This document shows, piece by piece, positions 36,633-44,891 of a DNA stretch of 64,000 nt; position 1 is the stretch's first letter; each line of letters opens with the position of its first letter. The translations under genes were made by a program, and so were the position numbers. The notes below the pieces were generated by a model, which was given only the letters and a program-made list of their open reading frames with translations, was not told the DNA's origin and ran no database searches. The stretch covers positions 3,038,001 to 3,102,000 of the forward strand of contig AP017424.1 in the NCBI GenBank assembly GCA_002355495.1. The letters are read 5' to 3'. The stretch comes from Streptomyces laurentii. GTDB lineage: Bacteria; Actinomycetota; Actinomycetes; Streptomycetales; Streptomycetaceae.

Positions 36633-36970
36633 GGCCCCAGAATCCCTCCCCCTTGGAATGCCGTCCCACCACCACCCCGCCCGTCGCCGCCGAGCAGGCG
36701 GTAGGACTGCGGGCCGTGGGCGCCCGAAAGGTCGTCGCCGAAGGCGTCCCTTCGGGTTCTGACCCGCACCCGGCCGGCGGGCTGAGGATCCTCGCGATGC
36801 TCCACATCGGCGCGCCCGGCCGCAACGCGATGCCCACCGCGCACTCCTGGTGCTCCTGCGGCCGGGACCTGAAGGCGTTCGGCCACCAGCAGATCGCCCG
36901 CCTCGCAGCCGACCACACCCGCCACCGCGCCCAGTGCCCGCTGCTCACCCAAGGGAAGGAAGCCGCATGA
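36629..36970 (+). CDS. Small CxC/His protein between replication genes
   Basis: The 113-residue protein overlaps its neighbours on both sides (ATGA). Its C-terminal part reads SWCSCGRDLKAFGHQQIARL followed by ADHTRHRAQCPLL, a CxC plus His/His/Cys arrangement suited to zinc binding. The first half is disordered. Its location between Prim-Pol and the DUF3987 protein suggests an accessory replication role, but this is inference. Confidence 0.6.
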   Translation: MRPQNPSPLECRPTTTPPVAAEQAVGLRAVGARKVVAEGVPSGSDPHPAGGLRILAMLHIGAPGRNAMPTAHSWCSCGRDLKAFGHQQIARLAADHTRHRAQCPLLTQGKEAA

Positions 36971-38508
36971 CCGCGCACGACCCCGAGCTGTGGGCCGGGT
37001 TCGACGAGATGAGCGCCGAGGATGTCGCCGGGCCCATCTGGGACGAGCCCGTACCGCTCAACCCGCGCGGGCAGCTCCCGGTGTTTCCCGTGGACGCGCT
37101 GCCCGACTGGCTCGCCGCGATGACGGCCGGGGTGGCGGAGGAGACCCAGACCCCCGTCGACCTGGCGGGGTGTCTCGCGCTCGCCGTCGTCGGCACCGCC
37201 GCCGGCGGTCGCCTCACCGTGACCGTGCGCGGGCAGTGGAGCGAGCCGGTCAACCTCTACACCGCCGTCGCGCTCCCGCCCGGCAACCGCAAGAGCGCGG
37301 TCTTCGGGCTCATGACCAATCCGCTCCTCGCCGCCGAGAAGGCGCTCATCGAACTCACCGCGCCGCAGCGGGCCGAGGCCGCCGCCTCCGCGCGGATCGC
37401 GAAAGCCGCGGCCGAGAAGGCCGAGAAGCTGGCCGCCAACGCCGAGGCCGACAAGCTGGCCGATCTGACCGCCCAGGCCGTGTCCCTGTCCGAGGCCGCC
37501 GAGCGGGCCGTGATCCCGGCGGAGCCGCAGCTCGTCGCGGACGACGTCACCGCAGAGAGCCTGACCACCCTCCTAGCCCAGCAGGACGGGCGGATCTCGA
37601 TCCTGTCCCCCGAGGGCGAGATCTTCGAGATCATCGCAGGCCGCTACTCCGGCGCCCCGAACATGGGGATCTTCCTCAAGGGCCACGCCGGCGACATGGC
37701 CCGCGTCAACCGTCAGGCCCGGGACGCCCAGTACATCGAGAACCCCGCCATCACCATGGGCCTGGCCGTGCAGCCCGACGTCCTGGACGCCATCGGGCAG
37801 ATCAAGGGCGCCGACGGCCGCGGCCTGCTCGCCCGCTTCCTCTACTCCCGGCCCGAGTCCCTCGTCGGCTACCGCAACCTCACCCCCGAACTCCTCAGCC
37901 CCGACATCGCCGACACCTACGCCCAGAAGCTCGGGCGTCTAGCCCTGACCCTCGCGGGCTGGACCGAGACCGCCGAACTCACCCTCACGCCCGAGGCCGA
38001 CGCCGTCCTCCTGGCCTACCAGCGCGTCACCGAATCCCGCCTCCGCAAGGACGGGCCCCTCGCGCCGATCATCAACTGGGCCAGCAAGCGCGACGGCGCC
38101 GTCGCCCGCATCGCCGGACTCCTCCACCTCGCCAAGCATCCCGAGGACGCGTGGACCCGGCCGATCGCCGCCGACACGATGGCCGCCGCCACCCGGCTCG
38201 GGGACTACTTCACCGCCCACGCCCTCGACGTTTTCAACGCCATGAAGGCTGACCCCGCTCAGGAGGCGGCCCGCACCCTCCTGACGCACCTGACCGAGAC
38301 CCGCACCGCCGCCTTCACCAAGCGTGACCTCTTCCGTGCCATGCCCCGCAGCGAGTTCCCCACCATGAGCGACCTCGACCCCGCCCTGAACCTCCTGGAG
38401 GAACACGGCTGGGTCCGCCAGCAGCCCCCGCCGCCCCGCACCACACGCGGCGGCCGGCCACCCTCTCCCCGCTACGAGACCCACCCCCGCATCACCCCCG
38501 CCGCCTGA
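36967..38508 (+). CDS. DUF3987-type helicase-like replication protein
   Basis: The 513-residue protein has the DUF3987 arrangement: VDLAGCLALAVVGTAAGG, a modified P-loop PPGNRKSAVFG (Lys109), an Ala/Glu coiled coil (residues about 120-185), ISILSPEGEIFEIIAGRYSG with the Walker B-like acidic pair, and a C-terminal winged-helix region (TKRDLFRAMPRSEF ... LNLLEEHGWV). Proteins of this family usually follow a Prim-Pol and are thought to be the replicative helicase of the element. The 308-bp gap downstream holds the symmetric repeat array. Confidence 0.85.
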   Translation: MTAHDPELWAGFDEMSAEDVAGPIWDEPVPLNPRGQLPVFPVDALPDWLAAMTAGVAEETQTPVDLAGCLALAVVGTAAGGRLTVTVRGQWSEPVNLYTAVALPPGNRKSAVFGLMTNPLLAAEKALIELTAPQRAEAAASARIAKAAAEKAEKLAANAEADKLADLTAQAVSLSEAAERAVIPAEPQLVADDVTAESLTTLLAQQDGRISILSPEGEIFEIIAGRYSGAPNMGIFLKGHAGDMARVNRQARDAQYIENPAITMGLAVQPDVLDAIGQIKGADGRGLLARFLYSRPESLVGYRNLTPELLSPDIADTYAQKLGRLALTLAGWTETAELTLTPEADAVLLAYQRVTESRLRKDGPLAPIINWASKRDGAVARIAGLLHLAKHPEDAWTRPIAADTMAAATRLGDYFTAHALDVFNAMKADPAQEAARTLLTHLTETRTAAFTKRDLFRAMPRSEFPTMSDLDPALNLLEEHGWVRQQPPPPRTTRGGRPPSPRYETHPRITPAA

Positions 38509-38524
38509 AACCCCCCACCCCGCC

Positions 38525-38769
38525 GACAGAACTGACAGAACCCCCCGACCAGCCATCTGACCTGCGAAAACAAGCGCCTTGGCGCCTCTGACAAAACCTC
38601 CGGAAACTCCGACAGAACTCAGAGAACCTCACGGCCAGCCGGGACGAACGCTCCGACGCGGCCCAGGTTTTCGAGGTTCTGTCAGAGTTATTCGAGGTTT
38701 TGTCACGACAGCCGAATCAGCCGAATCGGCAGGTCAGCGGCCAGACGGCGAGGTTCTGTCAGTTCTGTC
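38525..38769. repeat. 245-bp symmetric inverted-repeat array, candidate replication origin
   Basis: Four GACA(G/A)AA heptamers on the left (38525, 38534, 38590, 38611) are mirrored exactly by four TTC/TTTTGTC heptamers on the right (38763, 38754, 38698, 38677). Every pair is centred on 38647. Longer matched arms include 18 bp (38525-38542 with 38752-38769), 12 bp (38589-38600 with 38694-38705) and 9 bp CTGACCTGC (38557-38565 with 38729-38737). The region is non-coding, AT-richer than its surroundings, and lies between the replication and excision genes. Confidence 0.85.
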
Positions 38770-38816
38770 AGCACTCCCAGGGGTTTTCGCACCCCGGGCC
38801 GAGCTGAAGGAGCCCC

Positions 38817-39041
38817 ATGGCGAAGGCCAAGACGCCCCAGCCCGTCACAACCCTGCCCGAGCGATACCTCACCCCCGAAGACATCGCCGCCCTCTTCGAG
38901 GTCCCGCTGGAGACCGTCTACCACTGGCGGAAGCAGCACACCGGCCCGCCCGGATTCCGTGTCGGCCGCCATGTCCGCTACGACCCCACCACCGTCCAGG
39001 CGTGGGTCGCACAGCAGACACAGGTCGACGCCGCCGCCTGA
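38817..39041 (+). CDS. xis: Excisionase (AlpA/MerR-like HTH)
   Basis: The 74-residue protein has an HTH_17-type domain: RYLTPEDIAALFEVPLETVY then HWRKQHTGPPGFRVGRHVRY. Such proteins direct tyrosine integrases toward excision. Position and size are typical: immediately upstream of int and about 80 bp from it. The ATG at 38817 has AAGGAG upstream. Confidence 0.88.
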   Translation: MAKAKTPQPVTTLPERYLTPEDIAALFEVPLETVYHWRKQHTGPPGFRVGRHVRYDPTTVQAWVAQQTQVDAAA

Positions 39042-39121
39042 CCCGCCACGCACCGGCTCGTGCTGCCCGCTCCAGTGGGGCGGCGCGGGCCTTCCCGTAC
39101 TCCGAGAGGATCCACAGCACC

Positions 39122-40381
39122 ATGGCCGGCCACGTTCAAGACCGCTGGTACAAGACCGAACTCGGCTCGGACGGCAAGCCTCGTCGAGTCAAGACGGACC
39201 GGTTCGGCACTGGCACGCGCTACCGCGCCCGCTACGTCGGCCCCGACGGCACAGAGAAGTCCAAGAGCTTCCCCGACAGGCAAAAGCGACTCGCCGAGCA
39301 GTGGCTCAACGAGACCGCCGCCGACATGGCCAGGGGTCATTACATCGACCCCCGCGCCGCCCGGATCACCTTCCGGCAGTTCGCTGAGAAGTGGGTGGCG
39401 ACCCACACAACGGAGGTGAACAGCAAGGAGGCGGCCGAGCGCCGCCTGAGGCTGCACGTGTACCCGTACATCGGCACCAGGCCGCTCGCGTCCTTCCAGC
39501 CGGGGCACATTCGTACGTGGCTCGGCGAGCTGGAGTCCAAAGTGCCCGCGGCCTCGCACCGGAGGATCGTGTTCGGCACCGTCTCGGCCGCGTTCGGCGC
39601 CGCCCTGGACGACGGCCTGATCGCGAAGAACCCGTGCAAGGCCAGGTCCATCCAGATCCCGAAGCCGACACCCACCAGGGTCACCCCCTGGACCACCCGC
39701 CAGGTCTTCGGTGTCCGGGCCGCGCTTCCGGAGCGACTGCGCGCGACGGTCGACGTGGCCGGCGGCTGCGGCCTCCGACAGGGTGAGGTGTTCGGCCTCT
39801 CCGAAGACGAGCTGGACTTCGAAGGGGGATGGCTCTCCGTCAACCATCAACTCAAGCGAATCCGTGGGAAGTTCGTGTTCGCTCTCCCTAAGGGCGCCAA
39901 GGTCCGTGACGTCCCCCTTCCGGACACCGTGGCGGACGCGCTGCAGGAGCACCGCCAGAAGTACCCTTCGGTCGCGGTGACGCTGCCCTGGCGAACCCCG
40001 GACGGCCCCCTCGTAACGAAGTCTCTGATCTTTTCCGGGTCAACCCGCGACCACGTCAGGGTGAGTCATTTCAACGATCACATGTGGAAGCCTGCGCTCG
40101 CAGCCGTGGGCATCATTCCGGAGCTGGTCGAGGGCAAGCGGTACGCGTCATCCCCAGAGCACGGAATGCACGCCCTGAGGCACTTCTACGCCTCCGTCCT
40201 GCTGGACGCGGGGGAGAATATCCGGGCCTTGAGTCAGTACCTCGGCCACGCTGACCCCGGCTTCACTCTCCGGACCTATACGCACCTCATGCCGAGCAGC
40301 GAGGGGCGCACACGGAAGGCCATCGAGAGCCTCTACCAGGGGCTCCGGGACCATGATCACGGCCCAGAGACGGCCCAGTAG
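39122..40381 (+). CDS. int: Tyrosine-type site-specific integrase
   Basis: The 419-residue integrase has an N-terminal arm-binding region (about 1-65), a SAM-like core-binding domain (about 75-170) and a catalytic domain. The catalytic residues are Arg219 (GLRQGEVFGL), His350 and Arg353 (HALRHFYA), His376 (LGHADPGF) and Tyr386 (TYTHLM). It lies next to the right att copy, whose core starts 67 bp after its stop. It should catalyse integration at the 3' end of pmt. The ATG at 39122 follows GAGAGGATC. Confidence 0.95.
   Translation: MAGHVQDRWYKTELGSDGKPRRVKTDRFGTGTRYRARYVGPDGTEKSKSFPDRQKRLAEQWLNETAADMARGHYIDPRAARITFRQFAEKWVATHTTEVNSKEAAERRLRLHVYPYIGTRPLASFQPGHIRTWLGELESKVPAASHRRIVFGTVSAAFGAALDDGLIAKNPCKARSIQIPKPTPTRVTPWTTRQVFGVRAALPERLRATVDVAGGCGLRQGEVFGLSEDELDFEGGWLSVNHQLKRIRGKFVFALPKGAKVRDVPLPDTVADALQEHRQKYPSVAVTLPWRTPDGPLVTKSLIFSGSTRDHVRVSHFNDHMWKPALAAVGIIPELVEGKRYASSPEHGMHALRHFYASVLLDAGENIRALSQYLGHADPGFTLRTYTHLMPSSEGRTRKAIESLYQGLRDHDHGPETAQ
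40358..40379 (+). repeat. Candidate arm-type integrase/Xis sites, right arm
   Basis: CACGGCCCAG and GACGGCCCAG lie 11 bp apart in direct orientation within the last codons of int, 70 bp from the core. They match the pair at 25198-25219 on the other arm. Confidence 0.4.
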
Positions 40382-40448
40382 CCTCGCCATGACCCTGATC
40401 GGCGGCTCCGTCGCTGGTCAGGGCCCATCCGCCCCTAATTCGCGAGGC

Positions 40449-40531
40449 TTCATCTATTTCTGGCCGCTGTATACCGGGACGCCCATTCCGCTGGACGCGT
40501 GGCGGCATCGGATGTGGCTCGACACCTGGGT
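40449..40531 (+). repeat. Right attachment site core (attR), orphan pmt 3' end
   Basis: This sequence is identical to 25024-25106 over 83 bp and encodes the same Pmt C-terminus, followed by TGA at 40533-40535. The bases downstream should be the original chromosomal sequence after pmt. Confidence 0.95.
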
Positions 40532-40544
40532 GTGAATCGATGAT

Positions 40545-40590
40545 CGCGATCGTGCCGGGGCCCGGAATTCGGGGCCCCGGCACGATCGCG
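40545..40590 (+). terminator. Probable native pmt terminator, displaced by the element
   Basis: Perfect 19-bp arms (CGCGATCGTGCCGGGGCCC and its complement) with an 8-nt loop lie 10 bp after the orphan pmt stop. This is the expected terminator of uninterrupted pmt. Confidence 0.8.
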
Positions 40591-40716
40591 TTCACGTAAC
40601 GATCAGCTCCCCCGCTTCATGACGTCGAGAAGGCGCTCGTAGGGTTCCCCGGGGAATCCGGTCCGATGATCAGACCGGATTCCGCAAGGGCCATACACCT
40701 GGGGAGGGAGCGCGTC

Positions 40717-42378
40717 ATGCGCAGTGGGGCCAAGGTCGCGATCGTCGGCGGCGTGTTCGTCGTCGTGGCGAGCGGAGTGGGGTACGGGGGGTACAACCTC
40801 TACAACGGGCTGACGGGCGGCGGCGACGATACGGTCACCAGCCGGTCCGGGTCCGGCGGAGGGGCGAAGAAGACGGGGCCGGTCACGGCCGACGAGGTGA
40901 AGGCGACCTCCAAGGACTTTCTCGCGGCCTGGGCGACCGGGGAGGCGGACCAGGCGGCACAGCTGACGAACAACCCGGTCGCGGCCGGTCCCGCGCTGAC
41001 CGGCTTCCGGGAGGACGCCAAGGTCACCGCCGCGACGATCACCCCGGGCCCGGCGAACGGGGCGACGGTGCCGTTCACGGTGAAGGCGACCGTCTCGGCC
41101 GAGGGCGTCACCAAGGACCTGACGTACACGTCCGAGCTCACCGTGGTCCGCGGGAACACGACGGGACGGCCGCTGGTCGACTGGTTCCCGACCGTGCTGC
41201 ACCCGAAGCTGACGTCGAAGACGGCGACGCTGCGCACGGGCGGGGCGAAGACCGGCGCGATCGAGGCCGTCGACTACCGGGGCCGGGTGCTGACGGCCGA
41301 GAAGTACCCGTCCCTTGGGCCCATCCTGGCGCAGCTGCGCGAGCGGTACGGGTCGACGTCGGGCGGCGAGCCCGGCATCGAGCTGGTCGTCGACTCGGGC
41401 GACCCGGACGTGCCGGACCTTCCGCTGCTCGTCCTCGCCAAGGGCAAGGCGGGCAAGCTCCAGACGACCATCGACGCCGACGTGCAGGCGGTGGCCGAGC
41501 GCGAGGTGGGCCGGTACACCAGTGCGTCGGTCGTGGCGATCAAGCCGACCACCGGTGCCGTGCGGGCGGTCGCCAACAGCTCGGCGGGACAGTTCAACGC
41601 GGCGTTCGAGGGCAAGAAGATGCCCGGCTCCACGTTCAAGATCGTCACGGCGGCGCTGCTCCTGGAGAAGGGCCTGGTGAAGGCGGACCAGGTGGCGGAG
41701 TGTCCGGCGACGGCGATGTACATGGGCCGGTCCATGGGCAACCTGAACGGCTTCTCGATGGACGGAGCGCCCTTCTCGAAGAGCTTCGCCCGCTCCTGCA
41801 ACACCGCCTTCATCAAGAAGATCGACGACGTGGAGCGGATCGAGGGCGACGACTACGGCCTGGCGCGGGAGGCCAAGGAGGTCTTCGGCATCGGCCTGGA
41901 CTGGAAGACCGGCATCCTCTCGGTCGACGGCTCGGTCCCCGAGGCGACCGGCGCCGCGGCCCTTGAGCAGTACATCGGCCAGGGCACCGTCCAGATGAAC
42001 CCGCTGAACATCGCCTCGATCACCGCCACCGCGAAGGCCGGCGTCTTCAAGCAGCCGTATCTGGTGGCGCCTTCGGTCGACAACCGCACCCTCGCCACGG
42101 CGGAGCGGCAGATGCCGGCCGCCGTGTCCCGGCAGCTGCGGGACATGATGCGGCTGACGGCGACGGCGAGTTACGGCACCGGGACCCGGGCCATGGCGTC
42201 GGTGCGCGGGGACAAGGGCGCCAAGACCGGTTCGGCCGAGGCCGACGGGCAGGCGACGTCGGACTCCTGGTTCACGGCGTTCGCCGACGACCTCGCGGCG
42301 GCGGCCTTCGTCCAGAGCGGCGGGCACGGCGGCGACGCGGCCGGACCGCTGGTGGCGAAGGTGCTCAACGCCCGCTAG
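40717..42378 (+). CDS. Class B penicillin-binding protein with MecA_N-like domain
   Basis: The 553-residue protein has an N-terminal membrane anchor (VAIVGGVFVVVASGVGYGGY), then an NTF2-like MecA_N domain (about residues 60-170) and a transpeptidase domain. The active site consists of Ser305 (STFK), the SCN triad at 360-362 and KTG at 503-505, so the enzyme should cross-link peptidoglycan. MecA_N is common in actinobacterial PBPs and does not imply methicillin resistance. The ATG at 40717 has GGGGAGGGAG upstream. Confidence 0.93.
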   Translation: MRSGAKVAIVGGVFVVVASGVGYGGYNLYNGLTGGGDDTVTSRSGSGGGAKKTGPVTADEVKATSKDFLAAWATGEADQAAQLTNNPVAAGPALTGFREDAKVTAATITPGPANGATVPFTVKATVSAEGVTKDLTYTSELTVVRGNTTGRPLVDWFPTVLHPKLTSKTATLRTGGAKTGAIEAVDYRGRVLTAEKYPSLGPILAQLRERYGSTSGGEPGIELVVDSGDPDVPDLPLLVLAKGKAGKLQTTIDADVQAVAEREVGRYTSASVVAIKPTTGAVRAVANSSAGQFNAAFEGKKMPGSTFKIVTAALLLEKGLVKADQVAECPATAMYMGRSMGNLNGFSMDGAPFSKSFARSCNTAFIKKIDDVERIEGDDYGLAREAKEVFGIGLDWKTGILSVDGSVPEATGAAALEQYIGQGTVQMNPLNIASITATAKAGVFKQPYLVAPSVDNRTLATAERQMPAAVSRQLRDMMRLTATASYGTGTRAMASVRGDKGAKTGSAEADGQATSDSWFTAFADDLAAAAFVQSGGHGGDAAGPLVAKVLNAR

Positions 42379-42461
42379 TTCCGGGTGACATGAAGGGCTC
42401 CGGGGCGGGGCAGGGGCGAAAAGCGTCGCGTGCCTCGTACACGTACCGCTAGCGTGCGGCC

Positions 42462-42953
42462 ATGACCGACACCCCCGCCACCGCCGCCCACCCCCTCTTC
42501 GCCGCCGCCCTCGCCGAGTTGGGCCTCGACGTCGAAGTGCGCCGCTTCCCCGACGAGACCCGGACCGCCCAGCAGGCCGCCGACGCGATCGGCTGCCAGG
42601 CCGCCGAGATCGTGAAGTCGCTGATCTTCGCGGCGGACGGGGAGCCGGTGCTCGTCCTCATGGACGGGGCGTCGCGGGTGGACCTGGAGCGGGTCCGGGC
42701 CGAGCTGGGCGCGACGGCGGTGACCCGGGCGGACGCCAAGGTGGTCCGGGAGACGACCGGGTACGCGATCGGCGGCGTCCCGCCGTTCGGGCACCGCACC
42801 CGGACGCGGGTCCTCGCCGATCAGGGGCTGCTCGACCACGAGGTGGTGTGGGCGGCCGCGGGCACCCCGCACACCGTGTTCGCGCTGGACCCGAAGTCGC
42901 TGGTCGCGCACGCGGGCGGCACCCTGGTGGACGTGCGCGAGCGCACCGCGTGA
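42462..42953 (+). CDS. YbaK/EbsC-family aminoacyl-tRNA deacylase
   Basis: The 163-residue protein has the YbaK fold: EVRRFPDETRTAQQAADAIGC, AEIVKSLIFAADGEPVLVL with the conserved Lys, and GGVPPFGHR. YbaK proteins hydrolyse Cys-tRNA(Pro) or related mischarged tRNAs. Its TGA overlaps the GTG of the exporter gene, so the two are coupled. Confidence 0.9.
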   Translation: MTDTPATAAHPLFAAALAELGLDVEVRRFPDETRTAQQAADAIGCQAAEIVKSLIFAADGEPVLVLMDGASRVDLERVRAELGATAVTRADAKVVRETTGYAIGGVPPFGHRTRTRVLADQGLLDHEVVWAAAGTPHTVFALDPKSLVAHAGGTLVDVRERTA

Positions 42954-43822
42954 CACCGCTGATCGCGGCGGCGGTGCTGGCCGCCGCCGTGACGCACGCG
43001 AGCTGGAACGCGATCGCCGCCCGCATCCGCGAGCAGCTGTTCTCGTTCACCCTCATCGCGGGCGGCGGCGCGCTGATCGGCGCGCTCACCGCCTGCTTCG
43101 TCCCCTTCCCGGCGGCCGGCGCCTGGCCGTACCTGCTCGTCTCCGCCGTCCTGCACCTCGGGTACTACGCCCTGCTGATGCGGTGCTTCACCCTCGGCGA
43201 CTTCGGCCAGGTGTATCCGGTCGCACGGGGTACGGCGCCGCTGGTGGTGACCCTGCTCGCCGCGTTGTTCGTCGGCGAGATCCCGGACGCCGGGCAGCTC
43301 GCGGGCGTCGCGGTCGCCTGCGCGGGGCTGACGGGGCTCGCGCTGTGGGGCATCCGCGGCACGCGCGATCCCGGCGGGCGGACCGGTGCCGGTGCCGCCT
43401 GGCCGGCGCTGATCGCGGCGGGGGCGACGGGCCTGACGATCGCCGCGTACACCGTCGTCGACGGCGTCGGGGTCCGCGCGGCGGGCAGTCCGCTCGGCTA
43501 CATGGCGTGGCTGATGCTCGTCCAGGGCTTCGCCGTACCGGCCTACGCCCTGGTGAAGCACCGCTCCGCGCTGTGGCCCGCCCCGCGCCCCGACGTCGCG
43601 CGCGGACTGCTCGCCGCCGCCCTGTCCGTCACCGCGTACGCGCTCGTCCTGTGGGCCCAGTCCCGCGCCCCGCTCGCGCCCGTCGCCGCGCTGCGCGAGT
43701 CGTCCATCATCGTCGGCGCGGCCATCGGCGCGGTCCTCTTCAAGGAACGATTCGGCGGTCCGCGGGTCGCGGCGGCGGGACTGATGGTGGTGGGCATCGG
43801 GCTGATGCTGTACGGGAGTTGA
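42950..43822 (+). CDS. EamA-family (DMT) transporter
   Basis: The 290-residue protein has ten predicted membrane helices in two five-helix EamA halves: one begins LIAAAVLAAAVTHASWNAIA and the second begins PALIAAGATGLTIAAYTVVDG. The AALRESSIIVGAAIGAVLFKE segment near the end is typical. It probably exports an amino acid or small metabolite. The GTG start overlaps the deacylase stop. Confidence 0.9.
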   Translation: MTPLIAAAVLAAAVTHASWNAIAARIREQLFSFTLIAGGGALIGALTACFVPFPAAGAWPYLLVSAVLHLGYYALLMRCFTLGDFGQVYPVARGTAPLVVTLLAALFVGEIPDAGQLAGVAVACAGLTGLALWGIRGTRDPGGRTGAGAAWPALIAAGATGLTIAAYTVVDGVGVRAAGSPLGYMAWLMLVQGFAVPAYALVKHRSALWPAPRPDVARGLLAAALSVTAYALVLWAQSRAPLAPVAALRESSIIVGAAIGAVLFKERFGGPRVAAAGLMVVGIGLMLYGS

Positions 43823-43871
43823 GCCGCGCCCGGCCTTGGGGCTCCGGCGCCCCGAGGTCAGGCCCCCGGGG

Positions 43872-44891
43872 TCAGGTGCCGCCGTCCCGGTAGGCGGGCC
43901 GGACCGGGACCCGGTGCCGGCCCGCCCGGCGGCGCAGCCAGAGCAAGAGCTCGCCGGTGGGGGTGCGGTCCCGGTGGCGGTACGTGGTGCCCCGGTCGGG
44001 CTGCGGTACGGCGGTCAGGGTCGTGCCCTGCTCGTACGCGAGGGCCAGTTCGACCAGCCGGAGCGCGGCGAGCTGGCCGGCGCGCGCGGAGAGCCGTTCG
44101 TCGGTGTCGCGCGGCCGGGTCTCGGGCCGGACCCGGGCGAGCACCGGGCCCGTGTCGAGGGTGGGGACGACGAGGTGGAGGGTGGCGCCGACGCGTTCCC
44201 AGTCGCCCGCCTTGTAGGCGAAGTAGTAGCCGTGGTTGCCCCGGTACTCGGGCAGCCAGCCGCCGTGCAGGTTGACGATGACGCCGGGCGTCGAGGTGAG
44301 CAGGCGGCGGCCGAGGATCATGGTGCCGCAGACCACGGTGAGTTCCGGCGCCAGTTCGGCGACCAGTTCGCGGGCCGACCGGTCGTTGACGGACTCGACC
44401 GTGTGGCAAGGACTTCCGACCGGCGGGAGGCCCTCCGCGAGCCGGTCGAAGAACCGGGCGCGGCGGCGCGAACGGCCGGTGATCCGGCTGCGCCACTCCT
44501 GGTAGCGGCGGGCCGCGAGGTCGTAGTGGCGGCGCTTGCGCCGTTGCCGGCGGCGTTGCGCGTCGCCCGGCTCCAGGACGGTCGCCACCAGGTCCAGGCG
44601 GGCGGCGAGCAGGGTTCTCAGGTACGTGTGGAGGGGGTCGTCCGAGCACAGCAGCACCACGCGGAGCCGGGTGCCGGGGCCGCCGGAGGCGGGCATGACG
44701 CGGCGGAGTTCCACCGTGCCGGGGCCGGCGTCGGGGTCCGGGTCCGGGTCCGGGTCCGGGTCCGGGCCGGGGCCGAGTCCGGGGTCGCGATCGGGGTCAC
44801 GGTCGGGGTCGGATCCGGGTCCGGGTCCGGGTCCGGGCCGGCCTGGGTCGAACGGGGCCGCCGTGTCCGGCTGTTCGTTCGTGGACGTCAC
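43872..44891 (-). CDS. Formyltransferase-like protein with DP-repeat N-terminus
   Basis: The 339-residue protein has an N-terminal low-complexity region of about 60 residues rich in Asp-Pro and Gly-Pro, encoded by a hexanucleotide repeat. The formyltransferase fold follows: VVLLCSDDPLHTYLRTLLAA, then VNLHGGWLPEYRGNHGYYFA with the catalytic Asn and His, and the conserved Asp in PTLDTGPVLARV. All three catalytic residues of the 10-formyl-THF-dependent family are present. The substrate is unknown. The GTG start overlaps the stop of the FAD oxidoreductase by 4 bp, so they are coupled. Confidence 0.82.
   Translation of the reverse strand: MTSTNEQPDTAAPFDPGRPGPGPGPGSDPDRDPDRDPGLGPGPDPDPDPDPDPDAGPGTVELRRVMPASGGPGTRLRVVLLCSDDPLHTYLRTLLAARLDLVATVLEPGDAQRRRQRRKRRHYDLAARRYQEWRSRITGRSRRRARFFDRLAEGLPPVGSPCHTVESVNDRSARELVAELAPELTVVCGTMILGRRLLTSTPGVIVNLHGGWLPEYRGNHGYYFAYKAGDWERVGATLHLVVPTLDTGPVLARVRPETRPRDTDERLSARAGQLAALRLVELALAYEQGTTLTAVPQPDRGTTYRHRDRTPTGELLLWLRRRAGRHRVPVRPAYRDGGT
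44733..44766 (-). repeat. GGGTCC hexanucleotide repeat (Asp-Pro codons)
   Basis: About five to six tandem GGGTCC units encode an Asp-Pro run in the formyltransferase-like protein. A second, shorter run lies at about 44813-44838. Copy number is likely to vary in frame. Confidence 0.75.

Larger units (their letters stand above)
25024..40531. mobile_element. Integrated actinomycete conjugative element (AICE), about 15.4 kb, at 3' end of pmt
   Basis: The element is bounded by an 83-bp perfect direct repeat (25024-25106 and 40449-40531). Recombination between the copies would release a 15,425-bp circle. The contents are a standard AICE set: tyrosine integrase and Xis next to the right att, a Prim-Pol plus DUF3987 replication pair, an FtsK/SpoIIIE-type TraB with Spd-like proteins, GntR and XRE regulators, and a Nudix protein. 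Conjugation in this group moves double-stranded DNA using TraB alone. I see no relaxase, type IV secretion genes or transposase. Base composition is close to the host, so the boundaries rest on the repeats and gene content. Confidence 0.93.

Noticed and set aside
40717..42378. Methicillin-type resistance gene because of the MecA_N-like domain
   Set aside because: Such PBPs are normal housekeeping enzymes in actinobacteria, and there is no resistance context.
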